Source: a virus. From it: a DNA stretch of 20,888 bases. The notes beneath the pieces are model-generated. The model was not told the origin of the DNA. It did not search any database and saw nothing but the letters and a program-made list of their open reading frames with translations. The stretch lies in IMG/VR virus record IMGVR_UViG_3300025914_000483, positions 1 through 20,888 of that record; one strand, written 5' to 3'. The translations under genes were made by a program, and so were the position numbers. Below, in pieces: positions 13,043 to 20,013 of this stretch; the first letter of the stretch is position 1; each line of letters opens with the position of its first letter.

Positions 13043-14518
13043 ATGAATGATTTGGCATCCCTGCTACAACAAGTAAATGACATGAATGCTTCCTGGCTTC
13101 CGGTAGCAGTCACTGCACAGTCTGCATTTGATACAATAGATGCAGCTGCGCTTAAAACACAACAGACACTGAAAGATACTATAGCTGATGTAAATGGATT
13201 GAATAAGAGTTTGGGAGGGATAAAAGGCAACATTTCAGTATCCGTAAATAATGATCAGATCACTGCAACGCAAAATCAGATAAAACAATTGCAGAGCCAG
13301 GCTGGAACAATTGGTAAGCCGGCATCTGGTAATGGTATTAACGCCGCCACAAATACTGAATCTTCAAGCTTTGCTGATAAAGCAATTACCGCAGCTACTA
13401 AATCAATAGTAAAAGGTGGAATAACCTCTGTAATCGAAGACAAAGCACTAGGAACAGCAGTTAAAGAAGAATTGGCTAATGGTTTTAGGGGGTTGGTAGC
13501 AGATGAAGCAGGCGAATTTGTTGCGTCATCTGCCGGCGGAATACTCGGAGATGTGCTTGGTGGCGGAATAGCAGGAGGGCTTGAAGTTGCATTGGGGGCT
13601 GTGGCCCCCGAAATTGTATTGCCTGTCGTTGCGGCTGGCGCTTTAATAAAAGGTTTTATGGATCATAAAGCAGAAGAAGAGAAAAAGCAACAGCTTGCGG
13701 ATGACAAAATTGCAAAACACAGAGATCTTGTTTATGCATTGGCCGGGGTAAAAGATGATGAACCAGAAATGCCGTTAAGGGGCAATCCGATTGAAGATAT
13801 GGGATTCGCACGCCGGCATTCAAAAGACCCTAATTTTTATTTAGCTCGTGTAGGGCATGACTTCAGAACATCGGAGGATGCGGAGCTTCTAAGATCTATG
13901 TCGATCTACAATCTGAATAGTTATAAATCATACAGAGAAACGTACGATCCACTAAATGTGGAAGGGCTGAGAAAGCCGCTTCCAGGTGCGTATAAAGAGC
14001 AGCTGGAAAAGGCAAGGCGTGGAGAATTTCCGAAAATGAAAAAACCAGAAAAATCTTTTTTTGATGAAATACCAACAGACCTCGACAAAACAGTATCTCT
14101 GAAAGAAATATATAGGGTTAATGGAGAAAAGTATGTTAATAAATATTTTGATGCTGTGAAAAAAAGTGCAGAAACCTTAGATAATAGCATCGTTCATTTA
14201 CCAAACACACACCCTTTTTCCACAGCTACAAATAAACTGCTAAAAACATTTCCATCATACATAGCCGCCACAAAAAGAGATCTGCAAGAGAATAAAGATG
14301 AGCATTCGCCAGAAAAACAAACACAACATCGCTCTTTTGTGACTACCGGGAATTTGCAACCGCAGGGCAAAGTAATCAACATCAATATCAACAAGGCCTT
14401 CATCGAAAACTTCAGCATTCATGCGCAAAACGTTCAGCAAGGCTATGATAACCTGAAACAAAAAGTCGAGGAGATTTTTCTTGAAATTCTTAACAGTGCA
14501 AACGCAGTACACGAATAA
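13043..14518 (+). CDS. Tape measure protein (short)
   Basis: This 491-residue protein follows the chaperone gene, the standard place for the tape measure that fixes tail length and enters the cell envelope during ejection. The N-terminal 100 residues are helical and Gln/Ala-rich with coiled-coil character. A Gly/Ala-rich hydrophobic region at about 155-210 (SAGGILGDVLGGGIAGG, then IVLPVVAAGALIKGF) would be the membrane-active part. The rest is charged and helical. The C-terminus (KVINININKAFIENFSIHAQ to the end) is the conserved-looking tail hub contact. At about 1.5 angstrom per residue the tail would be roughly 70-75 nm, short for a myovirus. The T-domain frame ends 11 bp upstream. Confidence 0.75.
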   Translation: MNDLASLLQQVNDMNASWLPVAVTAQSAFDTIDAAALKTQQTLKDTIADVNGLNKSLGGIKGNISVSVNNDQITATQNQIKQLQSQAGTIGKPASGNGINAATNTESSSFADKAITAATKSIVKGGITSVIEDKALGTAVKEELANGFRGLVADEAGEFVASSAGGILGDVLGGGIAGGLEVALGAVAPEIVLPVVAAGALIKGFMDHKAEEEKKQQLADDKIAKHRDLVYALAGVKDDEPEMPLRGNPIEDMGFARRHSKDPNFYLARVGHDFRTSEDAELLRSMSIYNLNSYKSYRETYDPLNVEGLRKPLPGAYKEQLEKARRGEFPKMKKPEKSFFDEIPTDLDKTVSLKEIYRVNGEKYVNKYFDAVKKSAETLDNSIVHLPNTHPFSTATNKLLKTFPSYIAATKRDLQENKDEHSPEKQTQHRSFVTTGNLQPQGKVINININKAFIENFSIHAQNVQQGYDNLKQKVEEIFLEILNSANAVHE

Positions 14519-14520
14519 TC

Positions 14521-15093
14521 ATGGCAGAAGTATCATTTAGTATAGCACAGCTTTTTGAAAAACAATTCGGGTATAAAAGCGATGCATTCAATTTTAATAA
14601 AATAACTGATAGAAACTTAAAGGCGAATGGCGGTAGCCCTTTGTACAGTTTGGATTCTTTTGGCAGGGAATATTTTATGCCTGTTTGGCTTGGGCAAACG
14701 CTTGATTCACTTATAGAAATTCCTTACCCTGTTATCCGTATTGAGTGCCGGAAGACAATTGTTGAAACACCGCTTACCGAAAGAAATGGCACTGTTAAAG
14801 AGCTTATATATACGCAAGACTATAGGATTTCGATAAAGGGCTTAATTGTTAGCAGTACGCCCGACTGGCCTGAAAAAGACATCAGAGCGTTGAATACCTT
14901 GTTTAATGTTAACACACCAATATATATTCAGTCTGCACTTACGGACATTTTCCTAGTAGCAGTAGATCGCAATGGCGATACTCAGGCAGTAATCTCATCT
15001 ATTTTCTTTCCCGAAAACAAAGGAGTGAAAAATGTATGTCCTTATGAAATAGAATTGCTGAGTGATAATATTTTCAGTTTAAATGAAGTGTAA
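14521..15093 (+). CDS. DUF6046-like baseplate/tail protein
   Basis: This 190-residue protein resembles the DUF6046 family of Bacteroidota prophages, found between the tape measure and the hub gene. Characteristic parts are F-G-R-E-Y-F-M-P-V-W-L near 46-56, I-P-Y-P-V-I-R-I-E-C-R-K-T near 67-79, V-E-T-P-L-T-E-R-N-G-T-V-K-E near 81-94, and Y-R-I-S-I-K-G-L near 101-108. By place it probably links the tape-measure/tube end to the hub, like gene 53 or Mu gp43-44 region proteins. The family's role is not established. It ends in TAATG, overlapping the hub start by one base, so the two genes are coupled. Confidence 0.65.
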   Translation: MAEVSFSIAQLFEKQFGYKSDAFNFNKITDRNLKANGGSPLYSLDSFGREYFMPVWLGQTLDSLIEIPYPVIRIECRKTIVETPLTERNGTVKELIYTQDYRISIKGLIVSSTPDWPEKDIRALNTLFNVNTPIYIQSALTDIFLVAVDRNGDTQAVISSIFFPENKGVKNVCPYEIELLSDNIFSLNEV

Positions 15094-16127
15094 TGTTTGT
15101 TTTAAAGAGCAATATTTCAATAGGCGTTCCGGGGAAGCAACTGCAGTTCACAGGCGTGCATGAGGTGACCATTAGAAAGAGCATACATAGCTATATAGAT
15201 ACAGCAACTATTAAGCTGCCTTCTATAGCCTGGCTGCACACAAAAATCAACAGCTCAAATCCTAAAAAGGTAATTACCGGTGCGCAGTTTAATGATGGCG
15301 ATCCGGTTAATATCAGCCTTGGATACAACGGCGATATGCAGGAAGAATTTAGTGGCTTTATAAAAAGAAGAAATCTGAACATGCCGCTAGAAATAGAATG
15401 TGAAGGGTATAGTTATAAACTCAGACGAAATAATATTAGTGGCTCATGGGCTTCAATATCAGTAAAAGATTTGCTGAAGAAAGCAACCGATGGTTTGGGT
15501 ATTACACTTCAGGTAAATACAGATATCAGCCTTAACAACGTATTAGTTTCAAACTGGACCGCTGCACAGGTAATAGACTTTATATTGAAGGAAACCGATG
15601 GCTGTATCTCTATCTTTTTCATTCAGCCAACCATATTATGGGCAGGCCTGGTGTATACACCGTACTCAAATGGCACAGATGTGTTTAACAAATCAACCAT
15701 TAGCTATAGACTTGGATATAATGTGGTAAAAGACAATAGTTTGAAACTGCGGGTGCCGGATGATAACCCTGTTAAAGTGAATTTTAGTAAAAAGCTAGCA
15801 ACCGGCGAAAAGCTAAACGGATCATCTGATGCCACAGAAGCAGCAATAATAAGAAATTACCGAAAGGTACTGAATCATATTGCCTCGTCACCTGTGTTAA
15901 AAATGCTGGCCCAGGAAAAGCAAAAGCGATTCAACTACACAGGCTATGAGGGGAGAATAAACGCTTTTCTGCAACCATATGCACTACCCGGTTATAAGGC
16001 AAATATGCAGGACACACAATACCCGGAAAGAAATGGAGCTTACCTGGTAGAAGGGATAGAAGTGGTATACGGAATGGGAGGCGCCAGGCGAGTAATAGAA
16101 ATTGGTCCGCAAATAGGAGGCAAATAA
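15093..16127 (+). CDS. Baseplate hub protein, gpD / Mu gp44-like
   Basis: This 344-residue beta-rich protein is the likely trimeric hub (phage T4 gp27, P2 gpD, Mu gp44 group) on which the spike sits. Features include the N-terminal barrel strands (L-Q-F-T-G-V-H-E-V-T-I-R-K-S), N-D-G-D-P-V-N-I-S-L-G-Y-N-G near 69-82 followed by F-S-G-F-I-K-R, Y-S-Y-K-L-R-R-N-N-I near 105-114, and the middle L-L-K-K-A-T-D-G-L-G-I-T-L. The F-x-G-x-I pattern after a Gly-Tyr strand is typical of hub domains. The start overlaps the previous stop by one base (TAATG) and its own stop overlaps the next start in the same way, so three genes form a coupled run. Confidence 0.75.
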   Translation: MFVLKSNISIGVPGKQLQFTGVHEVTIRKSIHSYIDTATIKLPSIAWLHTKINSSNPKKVITGAQFNDGDPVNISLGYNGDMQEEFSGFIKRRNLNMPLEIECEGYSYKLRRNNISGSWASISVKDLLKKATDGLGITLQVNTDISLNNVLVSNWTAAQVIDFILKETDGCISIFFIQPTILWAGLVYTPYSNGTDVFNKSTISYRLGYNVVKDNSLKLRVPDDNPVKVNFSKKLATGEKLNGSSDATEAAIIRNYRKVLNHIASSPVLKMLAQEKQKRFNYTGYEGRINAFLQPYALPGYKANMQDTQYPERNGAYLVEGIEVVYGMGGARRVIEIGPQIGGK

Positions 16128-16621
16128 TGAGTAAGAACGCAGCAAAAATAAAAACTGGATTACAACATCTAAGTGCTCGGCCTCATGAAATAGTATCAGG
16201 TACGGTAGTAAGTGTTGATGAAAACGCAACGACAATGAGTGTGCTACTTACGGATTATGACGCAAACGTAGACAATGTGCTGCTTAACGGAGTAAGTGAA
16301 AACCTAAACGGATTAATCGTTTTCCCAAGTGTCAATAGCAATGTAGTAATAGCAAGTATAGATGGCCCTGGTGAATATACATTAGTACGCGCCAGCAATA
16401 TTGATAAAGCTCTTTTAACTATAGGCGCTACCAAACTTACTATTGACAGCAAAGGATATAGTATAACGCACAATGGCGAAAGCCTGACAAAGATAATGAG
16501 TGATCTTTTAAGCGCTCTTCAGGAAATGACATTTACCAATGGTGCGGGAACAACCAATGTAGCAGACAATCTTCCAAAACTGCAAGACATATCAACACGT
16601 ATAAGTAACCTTTTAACATAG
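16127..16621 (+). CDS. Baseplate spike / puncturing protein, gpV-like
   Basis: This 164-residue protein begins, after about 20 residues, with an OB-fold-like beta barrel: E-I-V-S-G-T-V-V-S-V-D-E near 21-32, then M-S-V-L-L-T-D-Y-D, G-L-I-V-F-P-S-V-N-S-N-V-V-I-A near 65-79, and D-G-P-G-E-Y-T-L-V near 82-90. This is followed by the short strand T-K-L-T-I-D-S-K-G-Y-S-I-T-H-N-G near 101-116, as in P2 gpV and related spikes. A helical C-terminal tail (MSDLLSALQEM onward) replaces a long beta helix. The gene follows the hub gene as expected. It is shorter than gpV (about 210 residues), so the tip may be supplied by the next small gene. Confidence 0.72.
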   Translation: MSKNAAKIKTGLQHLSARPHEIVSGTVVSVDENATTMSVLLTDYDANVDNVLLNGVSENLNGLIVFPSVNSNVVIASIDGPGEYTLVRASNIDKALLTIGATKLTIDSKGYSITHNGESLTKIMSDLLSALQEMTFTNGAGTTNVADNLPKLQDISTRISNLLT

Positions 16622-16625
16622 AAAG

Positions 16626-16850
16626 ATGGCACTTGATATATCAATATTAACAGACGCATTCAAACAAATAAGAGATTCTGCAGGTAAATTATCGACGTCG
16701 GAACAAGACCTTAAGTTAGCAAATGCCATTGCGCAGTTTGTAGCGAGCGCGGATGTTATTTATACAGCTGGTCTCATAGCACCATCCGGTGGTGGCCCTG
16801 TAACCGGACCTACTACCACGCCACCTACTACTATAGCTAATCTAAAATAA
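16626..16850 (+). CDS. Small unknown baseplate-region protein with Gly/Pro/Thr tail
   Basis: This 74-residue protein has a helical first half (DAFKQIRDSAGKLS, then LKLANAIAQFV) and a flexible C-terminus rich in Gly, Pro and Thr (PSGGGPVTGPTTTPPTT). I recognise no family. It lies 4 bp after the spike gene and 6 bp before the gp25-like gene, so it is almost certainly part of the baseplate operon. It lacks the PAAR-type motifs expected of a spike tip. A linker or adaptor role is a guess. Confidence 0.55.
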   Translation: MALDISILTDAFKQIRDSAGKLSTSEQDLKLANAIAQFVASADVIYTAGLIAPSGGGPVTGPTTTPPTTIANLK

Positions 16851-16856
16851 TTTGAC

Positions 16857-17153
16857 ATGCCTACAAAAATGATGGACATAGGATTAGTAAGCGATGATCT
16901 TGATATAGAACAAGGAGACTTTACTAATGCAGAAAGCACATACCAGCACCAGCGACAGTTGCTAATAAACGATAAGGGAACTTTTAAAGAGAACCCTACA
17001 ATTTGTATAGGCATCTACAGCTACCTGGACAACGAAAACCCCAGTGATCTTTTGCGCGATACAACCATTGAATACACACGTGATGGCATGACGGTAAAGA
17101 GTATAAACTTATCAAGCAACGGAAATATAAATATAGATGCGTATTACCCCTAA
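16857..17153 (+). CDS. Baseplate wedge protein, gp25-like
   Basis: This 98-residue protein fits the small gp25/gpW type wedge family by place and pattern: M-D-I-G-L-V-S-D-D-L-D-I-E-Q-G-D-F near 5-21, then the helix (Y-Q-H-Q-R-Q-L-L-I-N-D-K-G near 29-41), and N-P-T-I-C-I-G-I-Y-S-Y-L-D-N-E-N-P near 46-62. The combination of D-L-x-I-x-x-G-D-F followed by a helix and a G-x-x-Y-L segment is common to this Bacteroidota subgroup. In T4, gp25 is part of the wedge that holds the sheath start. The next gene begins inside the last codons (17-bp overlap), so expression is coupled. Confidence 0.68.
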   Translation: MPTKMMDIGLVSDDLDIEQGDFTNAESTYQHQRQLLINDKGTFKENPTICIGIYSYLDNENPSDLLRDTTIEYTRDGMTVKSINLSSNGNINIDAYYP

Positions 17154-17412
17154 TCAAACCATGATGGACCTGGCTATAATGGCAACAGGCACCGTAGAAT
17201 CAGTTTTCCAGATACTCGCCGCAAATGGAAAAGGAATAACTGATGCACCGCATGTGAATGACGATTATGCTGTTCCGGCAGATTCAATTATAGACCAGGC
17301 GCAGCTTAACTATATAAACCAAAATGGTGTATTGATCGGCACCGGTGATGACCCCGATTTATATATAGGTATTGGCTACTGGCAAATAGAAGTAGACTTT
17401 AAAGTATCATAA
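17137..17412 (+). CDS. LysM-like tail protein (gpX-like)
   Basis: This 91-residue protein has the signature of a LysM-type tail protein. M-R-I-T-P-N-Q-T-M-M-D-L-A-I-M-A-T-G at 1-18 is followed by V-E-S-V-F-Q-I-L-A-A-N-G-K near 21-33, and by A-V-P-A-D-S-I near 47-53. In P2, gpX and similar proteins sit at the hub and may contact peptidoglycan. The C-terminus (P-D-L-Y-I-G-I-G-Y-W-Q-I-E-V-D-F) is a beta strand typical of Bacteroidota members. The ATG lies inside the end of the gp25-like gene, and the gpJ-like gene follows by 3 bp. Confidence 0.65.
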   Translation: MRITPNQTMMDLAIMATGTVESVFQILAANGKGITDAPHVNDDYAVPADSIIDQAQLNYINQNGVLIGTGDDPDLYIGIGYWQIEVDFKVS

Positions 17413-17415
17413 ACA

Positions 17416-18249
17416 ATGGCAAGAACGATAGCACAAATACAACAATCGATAATAGACGCTAAGACGGCGGATCCCAATCTGAGCGCGCTGACAAGCACCA
17501 GCAACGTGGCTATATGGCGTCTATGGACATATATAATAGCTTTTTGCCAGTGGACGCTTGAGACATTTTTTGACCTGCATGTAAGCGAAGTAACAGGCAT
17601 AATAGCTGCACAAAAAGCACATACGCTGCAATGGTACGCTACTATGGCTAAGGCCTTTCAATATGGCTATAGCCTGACGATAGATAGCGACACCTACAGT
17701 GTAATAGATACTACAGCACAGATTGTAAATTATGCAGCAGCTATTGAATACACAAACGGCCTAAAAGGATTACGCATAAAAGTGGCCACTCTAAGTGGTA
17801 GCACCCTGTCTCCATTAAGCATTCCTCAGCTTGCTGCATTCACTGCATATATGCAGGCCATAAAAGATGCCGGCGTAAGACTTACCATTTCTTCTGCAAA
17901 TGCTGATAGCTTAAAGCTGAACCTGAATATTTACTACAATGCAATGGTATTAGATGCTGCTGGTGCAAGGCTTGATGGAACAGAGGCTACCCCTGTACAG
18001 GACGCAATAGATAAATATCTCGAAAATCTGCCTTTCAATGGACTATACATAAACTTTGAACTTCTGGAAGCATTAAAAGCTGTGGATGGCGTGATAATAC
18101 CTGAATTGGTAAGCGCGCAATACTACTACGCCGGAAACCCGGGCTATACATCGATAACCACAGAATATACACCAGATGCCGGCTACATAAGAGTCATAAC
18201 CCGTTCTACAGATCTCACGCTAAACTTTATACCACATGGCCTTGTTTGA
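17416..18249 (+). CDS. Baseplate J-like protein
   Basis: This 277-residue protein resembles P2 gpJ/Mu gp47-type wedge proteins that join the hub, gp25-like subunit and tail-fibre base. The N-terminus M-A-R-T-I-A-Q-I-Q-Q-S-I-I-D-A-K is the standard start. Further marks are the helical stretch with W-R-L-W-T-Y-I-I-A-F-C-Q-W near 34-46, L-R-I-K-V-A-T near 119-125, and the C-terminal domain with V-D-G-V-I-I-P-E near 219-226 and Y-T-P-D-A-G-Y-I near 251-258. It is shorter than gpJ proteins with multiple inserted domains, as in compact baseplates. The next gene begins inside its last codons (14-bp overlap). Confidence 0.8.
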   Translation: MARTIAQIQQSIIDAKTADPNLSALTSTSNVAIWRLWTYIIAFCQWTLETFFDLHVSEVTGIIAAQKAHTLQWYATMAKAFQYGYSLTIDSDTYSVIDTTAQIVNYAAAIEYTNGLKGLRIKVATLSGSTLSPLSIPQLAAFTAYMQAIKDAGVRLTISSANADSLKLNLNIYYNAMVLDAAGARLDGTEATPVQDAIDKYLENLPFNGLYINFELLEALKAVDGVIIPELVSAQYYYAGNPGYTSITTEYTPDAGYIRVITRSTDLTLNFIPHGLV

Positions 18250-18718
18250 TATTGACTACAATGCATTGGTAAAGCTGTTGATACCAAAACAGCTGCGTAA
18301 TGCCAAAATGGTAAGCTGGCTTACTGCACTCATAAATCCGGTACAGTATATATATAACGCATTTATGGCGCAACGCTACGATAACCTATATATATTGAAT
18401 CATAGCAGTCAGGTAATATATCTCCAGGCGGTACTGAATGATATGTTTGACAATACGCTACGGCGAATACAGGTGACAGATCCACGCTATAAAGATCCTT
18501 TATACATCTACACTGATAGTGAAATTAAACCTGTATATCTGTATACTGATGCAGAAAGCAATCCGATATGCCTATATACAGACACTGAAACGACAGCTGG
18601 AGATGACTTTGTAGTAGACGTGCCTGGGGTGATAGCTTACGATTACATATATATGCATGCACTTATTGAGCGCTTTCGTTTGCCTTCAAAATACAAATAC
18701 TCAATCATAACCGTATAA
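18236..18718 (+). CDS. gpI-like baseplate protein with internal triplication
   Basis: This 160-residue protein lies after the gpJ-like gene, where P2 gpI-type fibre-anchoring proteins are found. The N-terminal half is helical (Y-N-A-L-V-K-L-L-I-P-K-Q-L-R near 8-21, W-L-T-A-L-I-N-P-V near 29-37), as in related Bacteroidota proteins. Residues about 88-120 are three imperfect 11-residue repeats, each with Pro, two hydrophobics and Y-T-D (PLYIYTDSEIK, PVYLYTDAESN, PICLYTDTETT). The matching DNA repeats are 33 bp each, at 18497-18595. The repeats probably form a small beta structure or linker before the C-terminal D-V-P-G-V-I-A-Y-D-Y segment. The exact role is inferred from position. Confidence 0.65.
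   Translation: MALFDIDYNALVKLLIPKQLRNAKMVSWLTALINPVQYIYNAFMAQRYDNLYILNHSSQVIYLQAVLNDMFDNTLRRIQVTDPRYKDPLYIYTDSEIKPVYLYTDAESNPICLYTDTETTAGDDFVVDVPGVIAYDYIYMHALIERFRLPSKYKYSIITV
18497..18595 (+). repeat. Three 33-bp in-frame repeats
   Basis: Units at 18497-18529, 18530-18562 and 18563-18595 share a CCT/CCG start and a TAYACWGAY-type core that encodes Y-T-D. They differ at many third positions, so the duplication is old rather than recent. The length in codons is kept (11 each), which leaves room for unit gain or loss without frameshift. Confidence 0.75.
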
Positions 18719-18720
18719 CT

Positions 18721-19542
18721 ATGAATACACTTGATTTAACAAAAACAGGCGGCTTCCCCTTTACACAGGATATGCTTGACTGGATACAACAAAATGGCCT
18801 TGGGGTAATGAATATGCTTGGCGCGAAATGTTTACCCAATAGCCTGGCAACGACACCCAATACACCTGTGGTGTTAACAGGATTTAATCCAAATGGCGGG
18901 GCTACATATAAAGCTGGGTACATGTGGTACAACAATGAAATATTGCATTTCCCGGTAGATATTGATACAAGCGGGATACCATTGCTGGACCCAACAAGTG
19001 GTTTAGTTTATGGCTTTGCCATAGTAGAAACTGATACATCCGTGTCTTATTTCGATGGAAGCAGCCATAACACTAAAATATCCCGCACCCTTACAATAGT
19101 TGCCGGAGCAAATGCACTAACAACTACGTTTATTCCGCTCACTACCACTATTTATTATTTTGATAACGGGTTACGAGAAATAGTAGAAACACATGTACCG
19201 ATATCCGTTTCAAGTATTACGGGAGATGTATATTATCGTAAAAATTACTTAAATAACACCCTTCAGGTTAGAGGCTTATTAAGTATTCCGGCATCTGTTA
19301 TAAACCCGCCTTCCGTCATAACGCTTGCAACACTACCCGTCGCATATAGACCAATTTCACAGAGCGGACTTTTTACTGGATATTATAGATATGTATCTTC
19401 ATACTTAACGGACGTTTCAGGAATAGATTTTATTAGAAATGTCCACATGGAATTACAAACTAATGGGAGCTTGAATATACTGCCCATACCTGCTGCGGGA
19501 GTATACAGCATAATGTTTAATTCTACAATTCCACTCGACTAA
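18721..19542 (+). CDS. Tail fibre / baseplate-attached structural protein
   Basis: This 273-residue protein starts with an N-terminal segment (M-N-T-L-D-L-T-K-T-G-G-F-P-F-T-Q-D-M-L-D-W-I-Q) typical of Bacteroidota phage fibre genes that follow gpI. It continues with beta-rich, Thr/Asn/Ser-rich sequence without a named domain. The C-terminal half carries short strands (NNTLQVRGLLSI, TLATLPVAYRP) that resemble a trimeric fibre tip domain seen in phage tail fibres. No enzyme signature is visible. It is followed at 30 bp by another fibre gene. Confidence 0.62.
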   Translation: MNTLDLTKTGGFPFTQDMLDWIQQNGLGVMNMLGAKCLPNSLATTPNTPVVLTGFNPNGGATYKAGYMWYNNEILHFPVDIDTSGIPLLDPTSGLVYGFAIVETDTSVSYFDGSSHNTKISRTLTIVAGANALTTTFIPLTTTIYYFDNGLREIVETHVPISVSSITGDVYYRKNYLNNTLQVRGLLSIPASVINPPSVITLATLPVAYRPISQSGLFTGYYRYVSSYLTDVSGIDFIRNVHMELQTNGSLNILPIPAAGVYSIMFNSTIPLD

Positions 19543-19572
19543 AACTTTGAACCCTCCGAAAAACGCAATTAA

Positions 19573-20013
19573 ATGGCAATAAAAGACAGAACAACATTAA
19601 AAGGCTATTTTCCTACAGGGGGACAGCCTACACAGCAGCAGTTCAGCGACATGTTGGATAGTACATTTTTGAAGAACGAAACGATACCAATAGCAAACGT
19701 AACCTTTGGTGTAAATGTACTTACATATGCAGCGACTATTAACTGGGATATAACAGCAGGCCAGCAAGCAAAACTTATACTTACAGGCAATACTGCGCTC
19801 AATATATTAAATATGCAAGCAGGGCAGTTTTATCTGCTGGAAGTAATACAAGATACTACAGGTGGGCATACATTAACACTATCAGGAGCTAAAGTAGTAA
19901 ACAACAGCGGTGGCATAATCGGGCTTTCAAGTGCCGCTAACGCTATAGACCTATTGAGTATATATTACAATGGCGCAACATTCTATTGTATGGTTAATAA
20001 ATCATTCAGCTGA
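19573..20013 (+). CDS. Small tail fibre component
   Basis: This 146-residue protein opens with a signature I associate with fibre genes of Bacteroidota prophages: K-D-R-T-T-L-K-G-Y-F-P-T-G-G-Q-P-T at 4-20, then Q-F-S-D-M-L-D-S-T-F. This part probably docks to the baseplate. The rest is a single beta-sandwich-like domain (INWDITAGQQAKLILTGNT, then QAGQFYLLEVIQDTTGGHTL), a pattern seen in many phage fibre and head-fibre proteins. The stop overlaps the next start by one base (TGATG), so it is made together with the adhesin that follows. Confidence 0.65.
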   Translation: MAIKDRTTLKGYFPTGGQPTQQQFSDMLDSTFLKNETIPIANVTFGVNVLTYAATINWDITAGQQAKLILTGNTALNILNMQAGQFYLLEVIQDTTGGHTLTLSGAKVVNNSGGIIGLSSAANAIDLLSIYYNGATFYCMVNKSFS

